Positions 1 through 4,681 of a stretch of DNA of 6,702 nucleotides are shown here, piece by piece. The position numbers were made by a program, and so were the translations under genes. Source of the DNA: Methylococcaceae bacterium (GTDB taxonomy: Bacteria > Pseudomonadota > Gammaproteobacteria > Methylococcales > Methylococcaceae). The stretch covers positions 1-6,702 of the forward strand of contig SXQV01000120.1 of assembly GCA_005792805.1 (NCBI GenBank), in the 5' to 3' direction. The notes below the pieces were generated by a model. The model was not told the origin of the DNA, made no database searches, and saw only the letters and a program-made list of their open reading frames with translations. Numbering within the stretch: position 1 is the stretch's first letter; each line of letters begins with the position of its first letter.

Positions 1-206
1 ATGTTTTCGAACTTGTCAGCCAGTTCGACTTCCTTGGCGACAGACACACCGTCCTTGGTAATGGTCGGTGCGCCATAGCTTTTTTCAAGGACGACATTGC
101 GGCCTTTCGGGCCGAGGGTCTGCTTAACCGCGTCGGCAAGTACATTGAGCCCCGCCAGCATACGTTGACGGGCATCTTCTGAGAAACGGACTTCTTTTGC
201 TGCCAT
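1..206 (-). CDS. groL: 60 kDa chaperonin GroEL, N-terminal part (cut by window edge)
   Basis: GroEL forms the double-ring ATP-dependent folding chamber of the cytoplasm and works with the GroES lid encoded just upstream. Only the first 68 codons are present; the gene continues past position 1. The translation opens MAAKEVRFSEDARQRM and carries the nucleotide-binding segments TLGPKGRN (residues 30-37) and KDGVSVAKE (51-59), with the conserved Asp52-Gly53 of the family. The ATG at 204-206 gives the usual MAAK start. It lies 54 bp after the groES stop on the same strand, the standard bicistronic arrangement, so it should be transcribed from the heat-shock promoter ahead of groES. The Shine-Dalgarno sequence is unusually poor: only GAAG, two bases before the ATG. 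Identity is essentially certain from family knowledge; the rest of the protein cannot be judged. Confidence 0.98.
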   Translation of the reverse strand, partial: MAAKEVRFSEDARQRMLAGLNVLADAVKQTLGPKGRNVVLEKSYGAPTITKDGVSVAKEVELADKFEN

Positions 207-260
207 AACTTCAAATATTTGGTTGTAGGTTGAATGACTTTAACGAAATGTCTGGGCCGA

Positions 261-554
261 TCACTGCTCGATAACACCAAAGAGATCGTCTTCGCGGAGC
301 ACGACATATTCGGTACCGTCGAGTTTCAATTCGGTACCTGCGTACTTGCCGACCAGAACCTTGTCACCGGGCTTGACGGACAATGGGCGCAATTCACCGC
401 TCTCCAGCAACTTGCCTGGGCCAACGGCGACCACTTCCGCTTTGGTGGGTTTTTCCTTGGCCGAATCCGGAATCACGATGCCCCCCGGGGAGGTCTTTTC
501 CTCATCCCAACGTTTCACCACTACCCGATCATGCAAAGGACGTATCGTCGTCAT
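261..554 (-). CDS. groES: 10 kDa co-chaperonin GroES
   Basis: GroES is the heptameric lid that caps GroEL and closes the folding chamber in the cytoplasm. The 97-residue product has the family's usual length and opens MTTIRPLHDRVVVKR. The mobile loop lies at about residues 17-32 and carries the GroEL-contacting hydrophobic tripeptide IVI (26-28) after the SPGG turn. The core segments VVAVGPG and PGDKVLVGKYAGTE follow, and the C-terminus is the typical DDLFGVIE. The start at 552-554 is fixed by a strong AGGAG ribosome site at 560-564, five bases upstream. It is the first gene of groES-groEL and sits downstream of a sigma-32 type promoter at 623-648. Nothing is missing or odd. Confidence 0.98.
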   Translation of the reverse strand: MTTIRPLHDRVVVKRWDEEKTSPGGIVIPDSAKEKPTKAEVVAVGPGKLLESGELRPLSVKPGDKVLVGKYAGTELKLDGTEYVVLREDDLFGVIEQ

Positions 555-622
555 AAGCTCTCCTCATCAAAAAAGTAAGCGACAAATAAAAGAAGCACCA
601 TCATTGGCGCTGGATCAGAGGG

Positions 623-648
623 TTGGGACGGGCCCGAGGAATTTCAAG
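623..648 (-). promoter_or_regulatory. Probable sigma-32 (heat-shock) promoter of groES-groEL
   Basis: Read on the minus strand there is CTTGAAA (642-648), then TCCCAA (623-628), with 14 bases between CTTGAA and the second box. This matches the sigma-32 pattern CTTGAA-N14-CCCCAT seen at the E. coli groE promoter in both boxes and spacing. Transcription would begin at about 612-617 and leave a 5' leader of roughly 60 bases. I found no CIRCE inverted repeat (TTAGCACTC-N9-GAGTGCTAA) between 555 and 719, so HrcA control is not indicated. The boxes are seen directly; promoter activity is inferred. Confidence 0.72.
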
Positions 649-719
649 GGGAGGCGCAAGGCGATTTTATTTTTTCTTTGTCGATGCTACCGGCCAGCCT
701 GGTTTTGATGCCCGGCGGT

Positions 720-974
720 CTAACGGCGCGTTTCATTTTCCAGCCAGGCCAGCCATCGCAGGGCTTCATCACGATTCTGACCGCACATGACGGGTTCCGG
801 TTGCAATCCGGAACAACATCGCGGTCGCTCAGGCTGGCCAAAAACAGCGCAGCGCAAATCCGACGTCAGTTGTAGACAATGGATACCCGCTGGCTTGCCC
901 TCGGGCATATCAGGAATTGGTGAAGAGATAGACGGGGCAATACAACAAGCGCCACAACCAGAACGGCAATCCAT
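720..974 (-). CDS. YkgJ-like cysteine-cluster protein (putative metal/Fe-S binding), 84 aa
   Basis: This small cytoplasmic protein has an N-terminal cysteine cluster, C3-x3-C7-x2-C10-C11, followed by Cys33, Cys42, Cys53-Cys54 and Cys64. That makes nine cysteines in 84 residues. The pattern, with the EGKPAGIHC and FGQPERP segments, fits the YkgJ / UPF0153 family of small zinc- or iron-sulfur-binding proteins, whose biochemical role is not established. The start ATG (972-974) shares one base with the TGA of the upstream HIT gene (TGATG junction), and no independent Shine-Dalgarno is visible, so translation is probably coupled. It is the last gene of the queA-HIT-ykgJ group. The next gene on the strand, groES, lies 165 bp further on with its own promoter. 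Family assignment is good; metal identity and function are unknown. Confidence 0.87.
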   Translation of the reverse strand: MDCRSGCGACCIAPSISSPIPDMPEGKPAGIHCLQLTSDLRCAVFGQPERPRCCSGLQPEPVMCGQNRDEALRWLAWLENETRR

Positions 975-1414
975 CAGCCGATAGCTGCCGGTTCAAAATC
1001 AGGGATCTCGGCTAGTCTCAATTTGTCGAGACATGATTCAAGCGCATTCGGCTGATAAGGTTCAGGGGGCAAGCGTCCCCAAACCGGCGCAGGCCAGGCT
1101 GGATCAGTGCGATAACGAACCACGTGATGGACATGTAACTGGGGTACCAGATTGCCAATCGCGGCTACGTTTAGCTTGTCTGCCGCAAACGCCCGTTTCA
1201 GATGATGCGCAATCACACAGCTCTCCCGTATCAACTGAAGCTGATCGGCCTCTGCCAGTTCAAAAAGCTCGGTCATACCAGACCGCTCGGGAACCAAAAT
1301 CAGCCAGGGATAGCGGCTTTCATTCATTAACAGGACGCGACAAAGCCGTAACTTTCCCAAGTGGATGCAATCGTTATCCAGTTGGGGATGTAATTGGAAA
1401 ATATCGGCCGTCAT
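974..1414 (-). CDS. HIT-domain protein (histidine-triad nucleotide hydrolase-like), 146 aa
   Basis: HIT proteins are small cytoplasmic nucleotide hydrolases or transferases acting on nucleoside phosphoramidates and related dinucleotides; this one's substrate is unknown. The N-terminal beta region carries CRVLLMNESRYPWLILVPER (residues 25-44), and the helix with DQLQLIRE follows. The signature region is NLVPQLHVHHVVR (88-100). Against the canonical H-x-H-x-H triad the first position is Gln92, while His94 (the expected nucleophile) and His96 are kept; His97 is an extra histidine. From memory, a QLH variant at that position is common in this proteobacterial subgroup. The AWPAPVWG segment (106-113) is also typical of it. 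The start ATG (1412-1414) overlaps the queA stop by four bases (ATGA) and lacks a clear ribosome site, which suggests translational coupling. Family call is firm; the physiological role is not known. Confidence 0.93.
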   Translation of the reverse strand: MTADIFQLHPQLDNDCIHLGKLRLCRVLLMNESRYPWLILVPERSGMTELFELAEADQLQLIRESCVIAHHLKRAFAADKLNVAAIGNLVPQLHVHHVVRYRTDPAWPAPVWGRLPPEPYQPNALESCLDKLRLAEIPDFEPAAIG

Positions 1415-2457
1415 GATGGTTGGGAGACAGCTTCGTCATTGCGTGTGAGAAACATGGCATCACCGTAGCTAAAAAAACGGTATTGCTGATCGACCGCATG
1501 CCGGTAGGCCGACATCACTTCCTGATACCCTGCAAAGGCACAGACCAGAGTCAGCAGGGTTGATTCCGGCAGGTGAAAATTAGTCACCAAAGCATCGACG
1601 CAATGAAACTGAAATCCAGGCTTGATGAACAGCCGTGTCTCACCCGCATAAGGTGCGAGCGTTCCAGAACGAGAGGCCGTTTCCAAGCTACGGACCACCG
1701 TGGTGCCGACGGCAATGATCCGACCGCCCCGCGACCGGGTTTCGTGAATACGCTGAACCGTTACGTCTGGAACGAAGCACAGCTCTGCATGCATGCGGTG
1801 CTGGTCTAGATCATCGACACGCACTGGCAAAAACGTACCACTGCCCACATGCAGAGTGACAAAAGCGTGACCAACCCCACGTGCAGCCAAGCCAGCCAGC
1901 ATGGCCTCATCAAAATGCAGACCGGCAGTCGGTGCCGCCACAGCACCGGAAGACCTGGCAAACACCGTCTGGTAACGCTCACGATCCGCTTCACTATCTG
2001 GTCTCTCGATATACGGAGGCAATGGAATGTGTCCGACAGCGGTCATCGCCTCATCAACACCCGAACCACCGGTAAATTCCAGCAGGAAAAGCTCATCACG
2101 CCGTTCAATCACACGGCAGGTAAAGCCCCCGTCAAGCGTGATGATCGCCCCGGGTTTGGGTGACTTGCTTGCTCTAAGGTGAGCCAAGGCCTGGGTTGCA
2201 TCAAGGATGCGCTCGACCAGTATTTCCACGCGACCGCCAGTGCTCTTTTGACCATACAGACGCGCCGGCATGACCCGGGTATCGTTCAGGATCAAAAGAT
2301 CCCCTTCACACAGCAATCCAGGCAGCTCCGCAAAATGGCGGTCAACGGTGTTGGTCTTATCGTCCAGACAAAGCAGCCGGGCTCCTGCCCGATCCTCCAG
2401 CGGCGCCTGAGCAATCAGGGACTCCGGCAACTCATAGTAAAAATCACTTTTTCGCAT
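1411..2457 (-). CDS. queA: S-adenosylmethionine:tRNA ribosyltransferase-isomerase QueA
   Basis: QueA moves and rearranges the ribosyl part of S-adenosylmethionine onto preQ1-modified tRNA (wobble position 34 of GUN anticodons), forming epoxyqueuosine, the step before QueG or QueH. The 348-residue product is full length for the family. It starts MRKSDFYYELPESLIAQ, as expected. Conserved blocks appear in order: LNDTRVMPARLYG (57-69), GHIPLPPYI (142-150), RYQTVFA (161-167), GAVAAPTAGLHF (171-182), HVGSGTFLPV (203-212), VGTTVVRSLE (250-259), FIKPGFQF (287-294), NFHLPESTLL (303-312) and YGDAMFL (331-337). The ribosome site before 2457 is weak, but the start fits the family. In many bacteria queA is followed by tgt-yajC-secDF; here a HIT gene and a YkgJ-like gene follow with overlaps. 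It is divergent from the tRNA-Leu gene. Confidence 0.97.
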   Translation of the reverse strand: MRKSDFYYELPESLIAQAPLEDRAGARLLCLDDKTNTVDRHFAELPGLLCEGDLLILNDTRVMPARLYGQKSTGGRVEILVERILDATQALAHLRASKSPKPGAIITLDGGFTCRVIERRDELFLLEFTGGSGVDEAMTAVGHIPLPPYIERPDSEADRERYQTVFARSSGAVAAPTAGLHFDEAMLAGLAARGVGHAFVTLHVGSGTFLPVRVDDLDQHRMHAELCFVPDVTVQRIHETRSRGGRIIAVGTTVVRSLETASRSGTLAPYAGETRLFIKPGFQFHCVDALVTNFHLPESTLLTLVCAFAGYQEVMSAYRHAVDQQYRFFSYGDAMFLTRNDEAVSQPS

Positions 2458-2536
2458 GACGAGAATGGTACCAAGCCAAGCCGTTAGATGCAGCCAACCT
2501 CGATGCCTCAGACACCCGCGCCCAAGAAGGCTGCTA

Positions 2537-2566
2537 ATGGCATTCGTAAGTCTGACTGGGTATAAT
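2537..2566 (+). promoter_or_regulatory. Probable sigma-70 promoter of tRNA-Leu
   Basis: A perfect TATAAT at 2561-2566 lies 12 bases before the first base of the mature tRNA-Leu. A 4/6 -35 match, ATGGCA (2537-2542), sits 18 bases upstream of it. The position leaves only a very short 5' leader. The -10 box is convincing; the -35 is approximate. Confidence 0.65.
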
Positions 2567-2578
2567 CGCCAGCCTGTT

Positions 2579-2665
2579 GCCGGAGTGGCGAAACTGGTAG
2601 ACGCGCCAGACTCAAAATCTGGTTTGGGAAACCAAGTGTCGGTTCGATTCCGACCTCCGGCACCA
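2579..2665 (+). tRNA. tRNA-Leu (anticodon CAA), CCA encoded
   Basis: An 87-nt class II tRNA can be folded completely by eye. The acceptor stem is GCCGGAG (2579-2585) with CTCCGGC (2655-2661), followed by discriminator A2662 and an encoded CCA (2663-2665). The anticodon stem is CCAGA/TCTGG around the loop CTCAAAA, which puts the anticodon CAA at 2613-2615 to read UUG. The long variable arm is TTGG-GAAA-CCAA, and the T arm is GTCGG-TTCGATT-CCGAC. The long variable arm, A discriminator and CAA anticodon all fit leucine. It has its own promoter and a strong terminator, so it is a single-gene unit. Its 3' end is the probable former attachment site of the integrase remnant that follows. Confidence 0.97.
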
Positions 2666-2674
2666 ATAGCAAGT

Positions 2675-2690
2675 CCAGGGTGATCCCTGG
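2675..2690 (+). repeat. Short hairpin in the tRNA-Leu trailer
   Basis: CCAGGG (2675-2680) and CCCTGG (2685-2690) form a perfect 6-bp stem with loop TGAT. It lies 9 bases after the encoded CCA and before the terminator, so it would be part of the 3' trailer removed during tRNA maturation. It may act as a processing or pausing structure. No T-run follows it, so it is not a terminator by itself. Confidence 0.5.
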
Positions 2691-2700
2691 CAATCCATGA

Positions 2701-2733
2701 AACCCGCTAGCCGCAAGGCCTAGCGGGTTTTTT
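2701..2733 (+). terminator. Intrinsic terminator of tRNA-Leu
   Basis: A perfect 10-bp stem, AACCCGCTAG (2701-2710) with CTAGCGGGTT (2720-2729), encloses a 9-base loop that can itself close as CC-GCAA-GG. Six T residues (2728-2733) follow or overlap the stem base. This is a textbook rho-independent terminator for the tRNA transcript. Confidence 0.93.
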
Positions 2734-2780
2734 ATGCCAGCGAAACATAACGAAAACCGTAGATAGCCACCATAAAACGA

Positions 2781-2809
2781 CGGTAACTTTGGCGGTAACT
2801 GAGTTACCG
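2781..2809 (+). repeat. CGGTAAC repeat cluster upstream of the integrase remnant
   Basis: Three copies of the 7-mer CGGTAAC are present: direct at 2781-2787 and 2793-2799 (12-base period), and inverted as GTTACCG at 2803-2809. The last two form a perfect palindrome with a 3-base centre, and the first and third also pair as an 8-bp inverted repeat including the flanking A and T. The cluster ends 4 bases before the ATG of the integrase remnant. The layout suggests binding sites for the integrase, an excisionase or a repressor (att arm sites or an autoregulatory operator). The repeats are seen directly; the role is inferred. Confidence 0.6.
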
Positions 2810-2813
2810 TCAC

Positions 2814-2999
2814 ATGCTCACCGATCCGCCATCAAGAACGCCCTACCGAAGGACAAGCCCTATAGCTGACCGACGCCTTGGGGCTTTACTTCTGCAGGAT
2901 TACCCTCAAGCGCAAGAGGCTCTCGTGTGGCATCTATCCCCAGCAATCCGAAAGCTCCTCAACCAAGGCATTGATCCCGCCCTAGAACAGCGAGCCATA
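2814..2999 (+). pseudogene. Remnant of a tRNA-associated tyrosine integrase (DUF4102-type N-terminus), frameshifted
   Basis: Homology to the N-terminal domain of P4-like island and phage integrases appears only when three forward frames are joined. MLTD begins at 2814. AIKNALPKDKPY follows at 2828-2863 in a second frame, LTDALGLY at 2866-2889 in a third, then KRLSCGIYP to 2940. The sequence finally returns to the first frame with RKLLNQGIDPALEQRA (2949-2996). The usual family order is MLTD-AI+NA-PK-KPYKLTDG-GLYL...KL-LG-YP...A+-LLA-GIDP. Compared with this, about ten residues are missing after GLY and about a dozen after YP, and the core-binding and catalytic domains are wholly absent. It starts 148 bp after tRNA-Leu, the normal place for such an integrase. 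The product cannot be functional. The family match is from recalled motifs, not a search. Confidence 0.8.
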
Positions 3000-3214
3000 A
3001 ATGCTCGCCCCATTTTGCCAAGCGGTCTGGATTTGATGTTGAGCAACTGGAGAGTAAAGTCATACGTTCTGGATCGTATTGAATAATGGTCCATCGGTTC
3101 CTGATGGACTCTGCGGTTAGGGCCTCATCATCTGAACGTGCCTGCTGCGCCTTGACTCTATGCGGTTTGCCCAAGAAGAATTTTTCCATCACTGTAACCA
3201 AAAACCATGTCAGC
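3000..3214. other. Unassigned DNA between integrase remnant and yheU, with two small inverted repeats
   Basis: No convincing gene is visible on either strand. Two adjacent inverted repeats lie here: ATACG/CGTAT (3062-3066 with 3075-3079) and GTCCATC/GATGGAC (3089-3095 with 3103-3109, 7-base loop). Neither is followed by a T-run. A weak promoter-like pair, TTGACT (3152-3157) and AAGAAT (3176-3181) with an 18-base spacer, might serve yheU. No second copy of the tRNA-Leu 3' end was found by eye, so the far attachment site of the lost element is not identified here. Confidence 0.45.
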
Positions 3215-3223
3215 ATGACGCCC

Positions 3224-3454
3224 ATGATCATCCCTCACCACGCACTGAAACCAGAAACTTTCAAAGCCATGGTCGAAGATTTCGTCACACGCGATGGCAC
3301 CGACTATGGCGACTATGAGGTCGCTTTGTCTCTGCGAGTCAAACAAGTCCAAGACCAAATCGAGAGTGGCAAGGCATTGATCATTTTCGATACTGCTGAA
3401 CAAACCTTCAGCATCGTGCCAAGCGATACGGTTGAAGGTGCCGGAAAAATTTAG
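3224..3454 (+). CDS. yheU: YheU family protein (UPF0270), 76 aa
   Basis: This is a small cytoplasmic protein of unknown function from a family conserved mainly in gammaproteobacteria. The product starts MIIPHHALKPETF and contains the family block VTRDGTDYGDYE (residues 21-32), then a helix with heptad-like spacing (about 34-48), then ESGKALIIFD and the strand TFSIVP near the end. E. coli YheU is of similar size and also begins M-x-IP. The start at 3224 follows that pattern; an in-frame ATG at 3215 would add MTP. Neither start has a visible Shine-Dalgarno, which is unusual and may reflect rearrangement of the upstream DNA by the lost element. A longer open frame back to 3086 is not supported by homology. 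It stands 97 bp before the membrane-protein gene, so co-transcription is possible but not shown. Confidence 0.9.
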   Translation: MIIPHHALKPETFKAMVEDFVTRDGTDYGDYEVALSLRVKQVQDQIESGKALIIFDTAEQTFSIVPSDTVEGAGKI

Positions 3455-3551
3455 CGGTGCTAGGCATCTTACAAGGAAGAGTTCTCTCACCCTTGAGACG
3501 CGCAGATCACTGAGCAGCACATCCAGTCCTTAAACGTGAGGAATCTAAACC

Positions 3552-4616
3552 ATGATGCTTAAGCGTGCCCTGAGTGAGGGGAAAATGATCGAGCGGGTAT
3601 TTCTTCTCTTGTTGGTCGGTGGACTCGGTTATGCCTGCCTGCAGATCGTTGCCCCGTTCATTCCCCCTTTCATCTGGGCCATGATTCTGTCTCTCTCGAC
3701 TTGGCCCTATTATCAATCACTAGCGCGCTGGCTGGGCGGTCGCCGGAAGCTTGCCGCCATTCTGTTGACATTGATGCAATTACTGGTTTTCGTAGTGCCA
3801 GCGGTTCTGGCGCTCAGCGCCCTAACCGAACATGCACCCAACATTGAGGGACTCTTTGAGCGTGTTATCGCGTGGTTGCGGGGTGAACCGCCCCGATGGC
3901 TGGCAGATCTCCCATGGGTGGGGAAAAGCCTGGATATGGATTGGCGAGATGGGAAATGGTTAGCGTTGATGGATCCCGCCAAGATACGCCTGCTGTTGAC
4001 CACAATCGGCAAATGGCTGCTCCACGGCAGCGCCGGCTTGGCCCTTAATGCGATCAATATCGTATTGGCCGTACTGATGGCCGGCCTGCTGTATTCCTAC
4101 GGTGAAAAAGCAACAGCCGTTGCTGAAAAATTGGCTCAACGGATTGGTGGTCCATCTGCTCTCAACGCGACCCAAACCGCCGCCAACACAGTCCGTGGGG
4201 TGTCACTCGGTGTCATCGGCACCGCGCTCATCCAGGCCATACTCTCAGGGATAGGATTTGCGATGGCCGACATTCCTGCCGCTACCCTGTTGGGATTGCT
4301 GTGTTTTCTGACGGCCGTCATGCAGATTGGCACCGCGATCATCTGGATCCCGGTGGCCTTATGGCTGTCGCATGTAAGCCAGGATGGCTGGGCCATCTTT
4401 ACCATGATTTGGGGTATCGCCATCAACCTGATGGACAATTTCATCAAGCCTTACTTTATTGGCCTGTCCAGCCCGTTGCCCTTCCTGCTAATTATGGTGG
4501 GGGTAGTTGGCGGGATGCTGGCATGGGGATTCGTGGGAATTTTTCTCGGCACAACGCTGCTCGCGGTAGCCTATACCACTTTTTTTGCGTGGCTGGAGGG
4601 TCAGCCCGAAAGCTGA
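3552..4616 (+). CDS. AI-2E/PerM family inner-membrane transporter (YdiK-like), 354 aa
   Basis: This is a polytopic inner-membrane protein of the AI-2E exporter / PerM (UPF0118) superfamily; members include E. coli YdiK, TqsA and PerM, and most have no proven substrate. Hydrophobic segments lie at about residues 16-50 (a pair), 66-91, 160-182, 216-237, 242-272, 280-294 and 308-345, with a more polar region at about 92-145. The family's C-terminal signatures are clear: DNFIKPYFIG (295-304) and the glycine-rich GVVGGMLAWGFVGIFLG (317-333). The length is typical. The start at 3552 has GAGGAA (3538-3543) eight bases upstream. A second in-frame ATG at 3585 is also preceded by GAGGGG and cannot be excluded. 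It converges with ppiD, 65 bp apart. The substrate cannot be inferred, and the AI-2 name should not be taken literally. Confidence 0.92.
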   Translation: MMLKRALSEGKMIERVFLLLLVGGLGYACLQIVAPFIPPFIWAMILSLSTWPYYQSLARWLGGRRKLAAILLTLMQLLVFVVPAVLALSALTEHAPNIEGLFERVIAWLRGEPPRWLADLPWVGKSLDMDWRDGKWLALMDPAKIRLLLTTIGKWLLHGSAGLALNAINIVLAVLMAGLLYSYGEKATAVAEKLAQRIGGPSALNATQTAANTVRGVSLGVIGTALIQAILSGIGFAMADIPAATLLGLLCFLTAVMQIGTAIIWIPVALWLSHVSQDGWAIFTMIWGIAINLMDNFIKPYFIGLSSPLPFLLIMVGVVGGMLAWGFVGIFLGTTLLAVAYTTFFAWLEGQPES

Positions 4617-4631
4617 ATCGAGAATCCGGTA

Positions 4632-4661
4632 GGCTCTGCCCTCGCCAGGAACAGCAGAGCC
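4632..4661. terminator. Hairpin between convergent genes, possible weak bidirectional terminator
   Basis: GGCTCTGC (4632-4639) and GCAGAGCC (4654-4661) form a perfect 8-bp stem with a 14-base loop in the 65-bp spacer between two gene ends. A second small stem, AAATC/GATTT (4662-4666 with 4671-4675), follows directly. No T-run flanks the main stem on either strand, so it is not a classical intrinsic terminator. It may stabilise 3' ends or cause pausing. Confidence 0.45.
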
Positions 4662-4681
4662 AAATCTCCCGATTTATGAAT

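Noticed and set aside
234..578. Plus-strand open frame of 114 codons opposite groES
   Set aside because: It lies entirely antisense to groES and its leader, resembles no known family, and is best explained as a shadow of the groES codon pattern.
555..719. CIRCE operator for HrcA upstream of groES
   Set aside because: I searched by eye for TTAGCACTC and its inverted partner and found neither half.
2814..3086. A 90-aa hypothetical protein starting MLTDPPSRTP
   Set aside because: Its start and one inner segment match integrase motifs, but the middle is out of frame with the homology and the C-terminal third is not integrase-like. It is treated as a pseudogene remnant.
3086..3223. N-terminal extension of yheU back to 3086
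   Set aside because: The added residues do not resemble YheU, which normally begins with a short M-x-IP sequence, and no ribosome site supports the upstream ATG.
2959..3231. Minus-strand open frame of 90 codons with a hydrophobic N-terminus (MIMGVMLTWFLVTVMEKFF)
   Set aside because: It could pass as a small membrane protein, but it has no clear ribosome site, overlaps both the integrase remnant and the yheU start, and matches no family I know. Conservation of this frame in relatives would be needed to revive it.
2666..3550. Second copy of the tRNA-Leu 3' end as the far attachment site
   Set aside because: No match to the T-arm/acceptor end was found downstream within the window. The other end of the lost element was either deleted or lies elsewhere.
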